64,000 nt of DNA, from NCBI RefSeq assembly GCF_000739635.1, contig NZ_BATQ01000113.1, positions 1 through 64,000 on the forward strand, in the 5' to 3' direction. The notes beneath the pieces were generated by a model that was given only the letters and a program-made list of their open reading frames with translations, did no database searches and was not told the origin of the DNA. Of this stretch, positions 1 to 7,432 are shown one piece after another; the first letter of the stretch is position 1; the number at the start of each line of letters is the position of its first letter. The stretch is from Verrucomicrobium sp. BvORR034. GTDB taxonomy: Bacteria; Verrucomicrobiota; Verrucomicrobiia; Verrucomicrobiales; Verrucomicrobiaceae. The position numbers and the translations under genes are program-made.

Positions 1-416
1 CGGAAGCTCATCTCCCGCCGCTCGATCTGCGGATCTCTGAACAAAGTGCTCAACCGGGACTTGGTCTCCGTGAGTTGATCAGCGGTGAGCTGGTCGCAGG
101 TGTGTGCCACGCCCCTGCCAGTGCTCATCTCCAGATCCAACACCAGACACAGAGGCGGGCGGCTCGCCTGCTGGTCGAAGGCATGCGGTTGCCCTGGCGG
201 CACATGAATGACCGTGCCAGGCCTGGCGGTGTAGAGCGCGTCCCCCAGCCTCTGCTGCCCCCGTCCCATCAGGTAGATCAGGAGCTGGTCGTGATCGTGG
301 GAGTGCTCGTTCCACCGGGCCTCGGGCAGGTGGCGGTTGATCCGCAGTCGCATGACCTTGATCCCCGCGATTTGCAGATTCAGATCCTGGATGAGCAGAG
401 GGCGGTAGTTCTTCAC
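1..416 (-). CDS. AraC-family regulator, N-terminal cupin part (truncated by window edge)
   Basis: Reading leftwards from a GTG at 416, an open frame runs off the window start and encodes about 138 residues. The translation has a cupin-type sugar-binding fold: residues around NEHSHDHDQLLIYLMG and a later VPPGQPHAF segment are typical of AraC-type ligand-binding domains. The DNA-binding HTH would lie outside the window. The frame is closed upstream by a TAG near 480, so GTG 416 or a GTG about 10 codons upstream are the possible starts. It is divergent from the sugar isomerase gene at 548, which suggests that it regulates that operon (inference). A stand-alone cupin protein is the alternative. 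Confidence 0.6.
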   Translation of the reverse strand, partial: MKNYRPLLIQDLNLQIAGIKVMRLRINRHLPEARWNEHSHDHDQLLIYLMGRGQQRLGDALYTARPGTVIHVPPGQPHAFDQQASRPPLCLVLDLEMSTGRGVAHTCDQLTADQLTETKSRLSTLFRDPQIERREMSF

Positions 417-547
417 AGGTCGGGCTCCGCCTAGACAAAAGCGCACTGTCGAAAAAGTGCTAGTGCAAATGCCATAGTTCTAGCAGGTTGCGATTAACCT
501 CAACCCGTCAACTTCATCCAGTGCGATCCCCCTCCCGTCTGACCCCC

Positions 548-1363
548 ATGAGCCGCTGCTGCATTCACACCATGACGACCAAGCCCTGGTCGCTCGACGA
601 CTGTGCCCGCCACTACCCGGCGGCCGGTGTGGGCGGCATCACGGTCTGGCGGCAGCACCTGGCAGGCCACGACATTGCGAAAGCTGGCCAGAACCTCCGG
701 GGCGCAGGACTGGAGATCATCAGCCTCTGCCGCGGCGGTTTCTTTCCCAGCCACTCCCCCACCAGCCGACAGGCGGCCATCGACGACAATCTTCGGGCCA
801 TTGATGAAGCCCACGCGTTGGGTGCCCCGCTGATCGTCCTGGTCTGCGGTGCCGTCCCCGGGCAGCCCCTCTCCGAGTCGCGCCGCCAAATCGCTGATGG
901 CATCGCCGCGGTCCTTCCGGCAGCACAACAAGCCGGGGTGAAACTGGCGATCGAGCCTCTGCATCCCATGTACGCCGACGACCGCTCAGCTGTAAATACG
1001 ATGCGTCAGGCCAACGAGATCTGCGACCACCTCGGCTCACCCGCCAACCTCGGCCTGGCGGTGGATGTGTACCACGTGTGGTGGGATGATGCCCTCGAGG
1101 CCCAGATCAAGATCACCGGCAACAAGAACCGCCTCTTCGCCTTTCACGTGTGCGACTGGAAAACGCCCACGACCGACTTTCTCAATGATCGCGGTCTCAT
1201 GGGTGAAGGCTGCATTCCCATCCGCCAGATCAAGGGCTGGGTGGAAGCGACCGGCTTCCGCGGCTACTCCGAGGTGGAGATCTTCTCCACCCGCTACTGG
1301 TCCATGGACCAGACCTCCTACCTGGCCCAGATCACACAGGCCTTTCAGGAGCATGTGGCCTGA
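548..1363 (+). CDS. sugar phosphate isomerase/epimerase (xylose isomerase-like TIM barrel)
   Basis: A 271-residue protein of the AP-endonuclease-2/xylose-isomerase-like TIM-barrel superfamily, which isomerises or epimerises sugars and cyclitols with a divalent metal. Metal-ligand candidates sit at the expected strand ends: Glu136 (AIEPLH), Asp173 and His176 (AVDVYHVWWD), His200 (FHVCDW) and Glu242/Glu244 (SEVEIF). I chose ATG 548 because MSRCCIHTMTTKPWSL begins the conserved fold; a longer frame from 488 adds only a non-conserved 20-residue leader. It is followed 65 bases later by an oxidoreductase gene, a pairing typical of polyol or inositol-type catabolism. The exact substrate cannot be read from the sequence. 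Confidence 0.88.
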   Translation: MSRCCIHTMTTKPWSLDDCARHYPAAGVGGITVWRQHLAGHDIAKAGQNLRGAGLEIISLCRGGFFPSHSPTSRQAAIDDNLRAIDEAHALGAPLIVLVCGAVPGQPLSESRRQIADGIAAVLPAAQQAGVKLAIEPLHPMYADDRSAVNTMRQANEICDHLGSPANLGLAVDVYHVWWDDALEAQIKITGNKNRLFAFHVCDWKTPTTDFLNDRGLMGEGCIPIRQIKGWVEATGFRGYSEVEIFSTRYWSMDQTSYLAQITQAFQEHVA

Positions 1364-1428
1364 CCAGCGAGGCCGTTCTTTCCTGATACCCCATTCCTTT
1401 TTCCTTCAATCCACGCCAACCTTATTCC

Positions 1429-2583
1429 ATGGAAACACGCAGAATCGGCATCATCCTGAACGGCGTCACCGGACGCATGGGTACCAACCAGCACCTCATC
1501 CGCTCCATCCTGGCCATCATCCAGCAGGGCGGCCTGAAGGTGAATGACGATCTGACGCTGATGCCTGATCCGATCCTCACTGGGCGCAATGAGGACAAGC
1601 TGCGCGCCCTCGCGGTGCGCACCGGGGTGCAGAAGTACAGCACCAACCTGGAATCGGTGCTGAAAGATCCTTCCTACGAGATCTTCTTCGATGCCTCCGG
1701 CACCCTCCAGCGTGCCCGGTTCGTGGAAATGGCCGTGCAGGCCGGCAAGGCCATCTACTGTGAAAAGCCCACCGCCGTGGAGACCCACGAGGCCCTGCGG
1801 CTCGCAAAGCTTTGTGAAGATGCCGGAGTAAAGAATGGCGTGGTGCAGGACAAGCTGTGGCTGCCAGGCATTCGCAAGTTCAAGGTCCTCCGCGATCAAG
1901 GCTTCTTCGGCAAGATCCTCAGCGTCCGAGGCGAGTTTGGCTACTGGGTCTTCACCGGTCTGGATGAGGATCAACCGGCCCAGCGCCCCTCCTGGAACTA
2001 CCGCAAGGAGGACGGTGGCGGCATCATCGTGGACATGCTCTGCCACTGGCGCTATGTCGTGGACAATCTCTTCGGCGAAGTGAAATCCGTCAGCTGCCTG
2101 GGAGCCACCCACCTCCCCCAGCGTGTGGATGAGCGCGGCAACAAATACGACTGCACCTCCGACGACGCCTGCTACGCCATCTTTGAAACGGAGACCGGAG
2201 TGGTCTGCCAGTTCAACAGCTCCTGGACGGTCCGCGTGCGTCGTGATGACCTCTTCACCATGCAGGTGGATGGCACCCACGGCTCTGCCATCGTGGGCCT
2301 CCGCAAGTGCTGGGCCCAAAGCCTCGGCACCACGCCCCGGCCCATCTGGAATCCAGACATTGACCAGCCCATCGACTTCAACGGCAGCTGGCAGGAGGTA
2401 CCGGACGCAACGACCTACGACAACGCCTTCAAGATCCAGTGGGAGCTCTTCCTGAAGCACGTTGCCATCGACGCCCCCTTCCGCTGGACCCTTCGCGAAG
2501 GCGCCAAAGGTGTGCAACTCGCCGAGGCCGGCCTCGCTTCCTGGGAGCAACGCAAGTGGATTGATCTTGAGAAGCTGGGTTGA
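1429..2583 (+). CDS. Gfo/Idh/MocA family NAD(P)-dependent oxidoreductase
   Basis: A 384-residue cytoplasmic oxidoreductase. The N-terminal Rossmann segment carries a glycine-rich nucleotide loop (GVTGRMG, residues 12-18), and the family signature EKP is at 112-114 (CEKPTAVETHEA). The C-terminal alpha/beta domain includes WNYRKEDGGGIIVDMLCHW, a conserved active-site region. Such enzymes oxidise sugars, inositols or sugar derivatives. It lies 65 bases after the sugar isomerase gene on the same strand and ends at a strong terminator, so the two form an operon, probably under the divergent AraC-type regulator. The substrate is not predictable. Confidence 0.9.
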   Translation: METRRIGIILNGVTGRMGTNQHLIRSILAIIQQGGLKVNDDLTLMPDPILTGRNEDKLRALAVRTGVQKYSTNLESVLKDPSYEIFFDASGTLQRARFVEMAVQAGKAIYCEKPTAVETHEALRLAKLCEDAGVKNGVVQDKLWLPGIRKFKVLRDQGFFGKILSVRGEFGYWVFTGLDEDQPAQRPSWNYRKEDGGGIIVDMLCHWRYVVDNLFGEVKSVSCLGATHLPQRVDERGNKYDCTSDDACYAIFETETGVVCQFNSSWTVRVRRDDLFTMQVDGTHGSAIVGLRKCWAQSLGTTPRPIWNPDIDQPIDFNGSWQEVPDATTYDNAFKIQWELFLKHVAIDAPFRWTLREGAKGVQLAEAGLASWEQRKWIDLEKLG

Positions 2584-2601
2584 GTACTCACAGTTCTTTT
2601 T

Positions 2602-2633
2602 GGCGGAGTGTCCTCGGGCACTCCGCCTTTTTT
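2602..2633 (+). terminator. Rho-independent terminator after Gfo/Idh/MocA gene
   Basis: A perfect 9-bp stem (GGCGGAGTG at 2602-2610, CACTCCGCC at 2619-2627) with an 8-base loop is followed by six T (2628-2633). It lies 18 bases after the stop codon of the oxidoreductase gene. Confidence 0.9.
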
Positions 2634-2639
2634 GTGTCA

Positions 2640-2694
2640 ATTGATCCGTCCCTTCCGCATTGACAACTTTGTTACAATCTCCTGACGGATCAAT
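2640..2694. repeat. 11-bp inverted repeat upstream of the cytochrome P460-like gene
   Basis: ATTGATCCGTC at 2640-2650 is exactly complementary to GACGGATCAAT at 2684-2694, with a 33-base AT-richer spacer. It sits between the terminator and the start of the P460-like gene, where an operator or an RNA hairpin in the leader could be. No known regulator site was recognised. Confidence 0.55.
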
Positions 2695-2757
2695 GACTCA
2701 AGCAATGGGGCCATGGCGGAAACTGCGGTGCAACGCTCAACCTGCTGCTATCTCGCC

Positions 2758-3384
2758 ATGCAACGATCCTTTCTGGCTTCATCCCTGATTGTCCCGCTTG
2801 TGATGTGGACCCTCGACCTGTCAGGCGCTGATCATCGTTCTGTCACGCAACCTTCCGTCAAGCAAATCGCCGCGGAACACCTCACCTACGAAAAGCTCAC
2901 TCGTGAGCCCGTCGCGGTGAATCCCTGGCTGGCCATGTTGTGCCGTGGCGCATCGAAGTCTGAGGTGGAGAAGCAACGTCTCCAGCACGGGCCACACGCC
3001 CACTCGATGATCGAAATCCGGATGAACCCACTGGCCGCAGCCGCATTCAAGGCCGGTGCCAAGACTTACCCGGTGGGATCCGTGATGGTAAAAACCAAGA
3101 GTTACCACAGCTACGTCAACGACCAGGGCAAGATGGAAACACCGATCAAAAATGGCGTGGGCGGCATGGTGAAACGATCTTCCGGATACGATCCCAACCA
3201 CGGCGACTGGGAGTACTTTTTCATTGACGATGTCGCAAAAATCGAGAGCGGTCGTCTCACCTCCTGCCGTAACTGTCACGATACCGCCAAGGCCTCAGAT
3301 CATGTCTTCGGCACATGGAGTCGCCCATCCATTCCTACCGAACTTAAAAAATCACCCCAACCTTCCCCTGCGAAAGTACGATGA
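2758..3384 (+). CDS. cytochrome P460-like exported protein
   Basis: A 208-residue protein with a signal peptide from ATG 2758 (MQRSFLASSLIVPLVMW) and a cytochrome P460-type domain. The central part has the pattern YPVGSVMVKTKSY followed by GVGGMVKRSSGY and GDWEYFFID. Near the C-terminus a single c-type heme motif, CRNCH, lies at residues 170-174. P460 proteins are periplasmic mono-heme enzymes or redox proteins (the family includes hydroxylamine oxidising members). The physiological substrate here is unknown. An in-frame ATG at 2713 would add 15 residues before the signal peptide and is less likely. The stop overlaps the next ATG (ATGA), so the two are translationally coupled. Confidence 0.75.
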   Translation: MQRSFLASSLIVPLVMWTLDLSGADHRSVTQPSVKQIAAEHLTYEKLTREPVAVNPWLAMLCRGASKSEVEKQRLQHGPHAHSMIEIRMNPLAAAAFKAGAKTYPVGSVMVKTKSYHSYVNDQGKMETPIKNGVGGMVKRSSGYDPNHGDWEYFFIDDVAKIESGRLTSCRNCHDTAKASDHVFGTWSRPSIPTELKKSPQPSPAKVR

Positions 3385-3911
3385 GAAACATCTGCCTCCC
3401 CATCCTTGCCTTGATTGCGGCGCCCCTGCTTTCAGCCAATGACCAGGTCGACCAAACCAAAATTCCGGGGAAAGTGGTCAGCTTTGAACCGGCCACCAAA
3501 GTCACGCCCCTCGATGTGCCACCCCAATTGTTCCGGAACCTGCTGCACAATTTTTCCGTCACACGCGAAAGCGAATCCTCCAGCTCGTACATTGTTGCCG
3601 GCACCGTGACGAACAACAATAGCGGAGCAGCGATGGAACTCGTTCCTATTTCCTTCGCCTCGCCGTTGCATGGCCCCAAGCTTGCTGGCATGACGAACGC
3701 CTTCGGTGAGTTTCGGTTTCGCATTTGGATCAAGAAGGAGAATCAGAATCTCCGGCTTGAAACTCCGACATTGGAAGAAGGCATCCTGTATCTTGGAGAC
3801 ATGCCCTCGGGATTCATTTCCGTGGGACTGGTGGCAAAGGAGATGTCCACAACAGGCTACGCCTACACATTCCGCGACCTGCTCAACCCGCCCAAAGCTC
3901 CCGGCAACTAG
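3381..3911 (+). CDS. exported protein of unknown function
   Basis: A 176-residue protein with a clear N-terminal signal peptide (MRNICLPILALIAAPLLSAN) and no other membrane segment, so it is predicted periplasmic or outer-membrane associated. The middle part (SYIVAGTVTNNNSGAAMELV, then GMTNAFGEFRFRIW) resembles carboxypeptidase-regulatory or transthyretin-like beta folds, in which a GTVT strand is followed by T-x-x-x-GEF-x-F. I assign no function. It overlaps the P460-like gene by four bases and probably belongs to the same transcript. Confidence 0.7.
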   Translation: MRNICLPILALIAAPLLSANDQVDQTKIPGKVVSFEPATKVTPLDVPPQLFRNLLHNFSVTRESESSSSYIVAGTVTNNNSGAAMELVPISFASPLHGPKLAGMTNAFGEFRFRIWIKKENQNLRLETPTLEEGILYLGDMPSGFISVGLVAKEMSTTGYAYTFRDLLNPPKAPGN

Positions 3912-3926
3912 ACTCAAAAGCCCATC

Positions 3927-4350
3927 ATGAAAACCACCGCCTACGTCTTTGGAGCGTTGGCAACCTTTGTCATCGCAACCATTCTCACCATCTTGTAACC
4001 GGGCGGCAGCGGCGTGGTAGCCTCCTTGCGGTTGCCAGACGGTTCCGAGTACATGGTCGTCCAGAAATGCAACTGGAGCCTGGAGCCCTACACCGTCGGC
4101 TTCTACATGCGCTCGCCAGACGGCCCCTGGGGCTGGTGCTACATTGACCACCAGGCGACCCGATGGCGCAATGTCGTCATGACCCATGACCCATGACCCC
4201 GCCTCAGACATCATCACGGTGACGGAGCGCGGCGTCTGGCAAGCAGCACTGGATCGCCAGCACAACAGCTTTTCGGTCGGAGATGGCAGTCCCAAACGCA
4301 GTCTGGCGGCACCTCAGGAGCATCGAATGCCTGAGTACGCTTTTCCATGA
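3927..4350 (+). pseudogene. broken gene for a small signal-peptide protein (in-frame stop plus 7-bp duplication)
   Basis: ATG 3927 opens a signal-peptide-like stretch (MKTTAYVFGALATFVIATIL) that meets TAA at 3996. The same frame stays open after that stop and encodes a plausible folded sequence (DGSEYMVVQKCNWSLEPYTV, then SPDGPWGWCYIDHQATRW). At 4178-4198 the heptamer CATGACC occurs three times in tandem, and the frame is lost there. Removing one heptamer restores an open frame (DIITVTERGVWQAALDRQ) to TGA 4348-4350. The total length minus 7 is divisible by three. I read this as one ancestral gene of about 138 codons with two lesions. It follows the exported-protein gene by 15 bases. Confidence 0.65.
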
Positions 4351-4408
4351 TTCAACGAGGTGGAACCTTCCGGCCCACGCTGACTGCCACCTCTCGCTCG
4401 TAGGCTGA

Positions 4409-4507
4409 CTACTTATTTTTCTTCTTCTCGGCCTTGGCGAACTTCTTCTCCTTGGGAGTTTTGCTTGGGGCCTTCTTCTTCTCTTTTCTGGCGTCGTTGG
4501 ATTTCAT
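4409..4507 (-). CDS. 32-residue lysine-rich small protein
   Basis: A short minus-strand frame from ATG 4507 to TAG 4409 encodes 32 residues that are about half Lys/Arg: it begins MKSNDARKEKKKAPSKTPKE and ends KAEKKKNK. The opening M-K-x-N-x-x-K/R-K-E-x-K-K-K and the later T-x-KEK resemble a widespread family of tiny highly basic bacterial proteins annotated as hypothetical, as I recall it. No SD is visible, as for most genes here. Role unknown; nucleic-acid or ribosome association would fit the charge (inference only). Confidence 0.55.
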   Translation of the reverse strand: MKSNDARKEKKKAPSKTPKEKKFAKAEKKKNK

Positions 4508-4636
4508 AGGGATTGCTTGGTTGCTGAAATTTTGACCCTACTAGAATACCTTGTTCTCGAATCGAAGCAAAGGGCACTTCGGCAAAGAGCAGGATGACAT
4601 TCGTGAGATCTTCGCCCGAGACTGCGTTTTTGCTCC

Positions 4637-4923
4637 ATGCCAACTGCTCCCCACCCGCTCCCATGTCCCTGCTGTGGGGAGAAGATGACCTTGGGCAAAG
4701 CGGACATTCACTCGACAGGCCTGGGCTTTCTGCTGTTCGGCTATGGTTACCAGCACCTGTACTTCAAACCGCGGCGGGAAAATCCCGAAGCACCTCGAAC
4801 CAAGGAGGTCAAAGTGCTCGACTACACCCAGATACCCTCGTGCTTTCTCTGCCCCGATGCGGAACTTTCGTGTTGCCGCCCGGTCCAGTCTCGGGCTTCC
4901 CAAGACCAAGCCCCCCAGCTTGA
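4637..4923 (+). pseudogene. frameshifted CPCC-type zinc-ribbon protein gene
   Basis: From ATG 4637 the frame encodes a small zinc-ribbon-like protein: a first knuckle CPCCG at residues 10-14, then GLGFLLFGYGYQHLYFKP, and a second knuckle CFLCPD near residues 69-74. After GAT at 4856-4858 this frame turns into nonsense. The next frame reads CGTFVLPPGPVSGFPRP and stops at TGA 4921-4923. One missing base near 4857 would give CFLCPDCG, the normal second zinc knuckle, and a 95-residue protein. The gene is therefore disrupted by a 1-base deletion, or there is a sequencing error. The gene-free 183 bases that follow hold nothing recognisable. Confidence 0.6.
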
Positions 4924-5106
4924 CGGACGCCAACCCGGCAGGGAAATGCCAATTCACGGGTCTCCTACGCGCAAGCTTCTCGACGGGATCGTATTGAGTG
5001 TTATGGTGTTTAAGACTCGATTCTCCGGGCACCCTTGCGGGAATGTGTGCGGACGATCGTCTTGTGTCCTTCGCACCTGCCTTCGCTTCCCCCGGATCGA
5101 AAACGC

Positions 5107-5544
5107 ATGAGCATGAACCACATTCCGGCCATCCTCAGCCTGCTCATCGCGCTGGCGGTTGGGTATTTGACGCTGACCGTGGAATCACGCGTGGTGCATC
5201 AGGAACACGCGTTGGTAAAACTGCGGCAGGAACTAGAGGACACCCGCAAGAAGCTTGAGGAGACCACCCAGACCGCGGCATTTCTGGACGACCAGGTTTT
5301 TGCCCTCAAGGAAGACTTCAGCAAGGGACCGACGGCTGGCATCCCTGTGGATGCGCCTGTGACCCGCGCTCAACTGGATGCAGCGCTGAAGGAGTACACC
5401 CTCATCATGGATGAGAAGATCAAGCCTCTGATGGCACGTCCCATCGAGCTGAAAATCTGGGACATGGCCAACCCGACCGCCGAAGTCACGCCCCTCGTGC
5501 CGCCCCCGGAAGCAGGTGCAAAAGAGGAAAAGAAGGGGCCTTAA
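5107..5544 (+). CDS. membrane-anchored coiled-coil protein of unknown function
   Basis: A 145-residue protein from ATG 5107 with one N-terminal membrane segment (IPAILSLLIALAVGYLTLTV, residues about 5-24). A heptad-rich coiled coil follows (about 30-65: LVKLRQELEDTRKKLEETTQ), then a helical segment and a Pro/Lys-rich tail (VPPPEAG, KEEKKGP). It is predicted to be anchored in the inner membrane with the coiled coil on one side. A longer frame from 5035 has no conserved features. No family recognised. Confidence 0.65.
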   Translation: MSMNHIPAILSLLIALAVGYLTLTVESRVVHQEHALVKLRQELEDTRKKLEETTQTAAFLDDQVFALKEDFSKGPTAGIPVDAPVTRAQLDAALKEYTLIMDEKIKPLMARPIELKIWDMANPTAEVTPLVPPPEAGAKEEKKGP

Positions 5545-5609
5545 CCATCCGTGGAAAGTTTATTTCCCGGATGCGCCAATCGCCTGGAGGTGACAGCCCT
5601 GCCTCCACT

Positions 5610-5677
5610 GTAGAAGAACCGTCTCGGTTGTTGTTCCCTAGGGACCCTGCGGCCAAGAGCCGGGACGGCTCTTCTAC
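5610..5677. repeat. REP-like imperfect inverted repeat
   Basis: The left arm at 5610-5627 (GTAGAAGAACCGTCTCGG) pairs with the right arm at 5660-5677 (CCGGGACGGCTCTTCTAC) in 16 of 18 positions. The 32-base centre contains the palindrome CCCTAGGG at 5637-5644. It can form a long hairpin on either strand and has the size and look of a dispersed REP/MITE-like element. No second copy of this sequence was seen in the window. Confidence 0.6.
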
Positions 5678-5780
5678 CTTGCCACTGTGTCGGCGACGCC
5701 GAGAAAGTAGTGCCTGGCTTTGGAACCGTCCGCCAGCCTCCAACGCCGCCAATCTACCGAGTGCCAAACGCCTGCCGTTT

Positions 5781-5908
5781 AAAGGAGGCGGGATCTCCGG
5801 TCCCGCGCATGAACGGAGGAGAAAGCAGGCAACTGATTTGAGCGCAGCCATCGCGCAAAACCTCAGGGGCTCTGCGATTGAGCGGGACTGGAACCCCCGC
5901 CTCCTTTT
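5781..5908. repeat. long-span inverted repeat downstream of ffh
   Basis: AAAGGAGGCGGGATCTCCGG and the next bases (5781-5806) are matched in reverse complement by 5881-5908 (AGCGGGACTGGAACCCCCGC, then CTCCTTTT) with a few mismatches. About 75 bases separate the arms. The pair lies 40 bases beyond the ffh stop. It could be a MITE-like element, a paired REP unit or a structured RNA end. Confidence 0.5.
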
Positions 5909-5947
5909 GCTGACGCCCCGCGATCTCCTGTATCCTGAACAGCCTTT

Positions 5948-7390
5948 CTAGAACTTGAAGCCCTTGGGCCGCTTGCTCATTTTGGGCATTCCTCCTTTGC
6001 CACCGCCGCCAAAGCCCGGAGGCATGCCCCCCATCCCACCAAGGCTGCTGAGATCCGGCATGCCACCAGCACCGCCGCCGCCGCCCATCATGCTGCCCAT
6101 GAGACCCTTCATCATGCCCTTGTTCCGCATGAGTTTGCGCATCATCTCAAACTGCTTGAGGAGCTGATTCACTTCCACCACGGGGCGCCCACTGCCATTG
6201 GCGATACGCTTGCGACGGCTGCCGTTGAGCAATTCCGGCTTGGTACGCTCCTTGGCGGTCATGCTCAGGATGATCGCCTCCACATGCTTCATCCGCTTCT
6301 CCTCCACATTGAGCCCCTTGAGAGCCCCCATGCCAGGCAGCATGCCCAGGATGGACTCCAACGGCCCCAGCTTGCGCATGAACTTCATCTGGCCGAGGAA
6401 ATCATTGAAGTCGAACTTCGCCTCCTGCACACGCTTGGCGATGCGCATGGCATCTTCCTCATTGATGGCATCTGCGGCCTTCTCCACGAGAGAGACGACG
6501 TCACCCATGCCCAGGATGCGCTGGGCCATGCGATCCGGGTGGAAGACTTCCAACTGGTCAATCTTCTCCCCCATGCCCACAAACTTCACCGGGCATCCGG
6601 TGACCTGTTTCATGGAAAGCAGCGCCCCCCCACGGGCATCGCCATCCAGCTTCGTCATGACGAGGCCGGTGATCCCGATGGCATCATTGAAGGTCTTGGC
6701 CACGCTCACGGCCTGCTGACCGGTGGCCGCGTCTGCCACGAGCAACACTTCACGCGGCTGCACCACGTTCTTGATCTTGATGAGCTCTTCCAGGAGGCCC
6801 TCGTCCACTTCCTGACGACCGGCGGTGTCAAAGATGGCAATGCCCCCACCCTGCTTCTCCACCCACTCCAGCCCTTGCTTTGCTGCACGGACGGCGTCTT
6901 TCTCCCCTTCCTCGGGCTGGAACACCGGCACCCCGATGCTCTCTCCCAACACCACGAGCTGCTTCACAGCCGCGGGTCGGAACACATCGCAGGCTACCAG
7001 CAAGGGCTTCTTGCCCTGTTTCTTGAGATAGGCGGCCAGCTTGCCTGAAGTGGTGGTTTTACCTGCCCCGTTCAAACCGGCAATGAGCAGCCGTTGGGGA
7101 GGGTTCAAATCGAGAGTGGCGGTACCCTCGCCCAGCAGGACAACCAACTCATCGTGGAAGATTTTAACGATCTGCTGGCTGGGTGATACGGTTCGCAGCA
7201 CTTCCTCACCCAAGGCCTTGGTCTTGACGTTCTCGACAAGATCCTTGGCCACTTTGAAGTCCACATCTGCCTCCAGCAATCCCATGCGGATTTCACGCAT
7301 CGAATCGCTGATGTTGGATTCACTGATCTTGCTGTGACCGCGGAGCTTTTTGAAAGCGCCTTCGAGTTTTTCCTGGAGTGCTTCGAACAT
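5948..7390 (-). CDS. ffh: signal recognition particle protein Ffh (SRP54 GTPase)
   Basis: A 480-residue SRP54 homologue of normal length. It binds signal sequences of nascent membrane and secreted proteins, with the SRP RNA, and docks to FtsY. Domains in order: N helical bundle (about 1-90), GTPase G domain with P-loop GLNGAGKTT (105-113), DTAGRQ switch and TKLDGDARGG, then the Met-rich M domain (about 325-440), and a Gly/Met-rich tail (GLMGSMMGGGG). The minus-strand ATG at 7390 starts the conserved MFEALQEKLEGAFKKL. It lies 42 bases downstream of the deacetylase gene. No SRP RNA gene was found in the window. Confidence 0.98.
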   Translation of the reverse strand: MFEALQEKLEGAFKKLRGHSKISESNISDSMREIRMGLLEADVDFKVAKDLVENVKTKALGEEVLRTVSPSQQIVKIFHDELVVLLGEGTATLDLNPPQRLLIAGLNGAGKTTTSGKLAAYLKKQGKKPLLVACDVFRPAAVKQLVVLGESIGVPVFQPEEGEKDAVRAAKQGLEWVEKQGGGIAIFDTAGRQEVDEGLLEELIKIKNVVQPREVLLVADAATGQQAVSVAKTFNDAIGITGLVMTKLDGDARGGALLSMKQVTGCPVKFVGMGEKIDQLEVFHPDRMAQRILGMGDVVSLVEKAADAINEEDAMRIAKRVQEAKFDFNDFLGQMKFMRKLGPLESILGMLPGMGALKGLNVEEKRMKHVEAIILSMTAKERTKPELLNGSRRKRIANGSGRPVVEVNQLLKQFEMMRKLMRNKGMMKGLMGSMMGGGGGAGGMPDLSSLGGMGGMPPGFGGGGKGGMPKMSKRPKGFKF

Positions 7391-7432
7391 GGCAGATGTA
7401 AAGAGTAAGGAGGAGGAGGAGCCGGCAGAAAT

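Larger units (their letters stand above)
5545..5947. other. gene-free region with inverted repeats
   Basis: About 400 bases between the coiled-coil protein gene and the convergent ffh stop. No convincing coding frame was seen. It contains two imperfect long inverted repeats (5610-5677 and 5781-5908), annotated separately. It would hold the ends of two convergent transcripts. Confidence 0.6.

Noticed and set aside
1345-2640. A 431-codon minus-strand frame opposite the Gfo/Idh/MocA gene
   Set aside because: It lies fully antisense to a gene with clear family motifs, and its translation is rich in residues expected from antisense GC-rich codons.
4541-5032. A minus-strand frame of 163 codons beneath the broken zinc-ribbon gene
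   Set aside because: No start signal or motif; the plus strand holds a recognisable zinc-ribbon sequence with frameshift.
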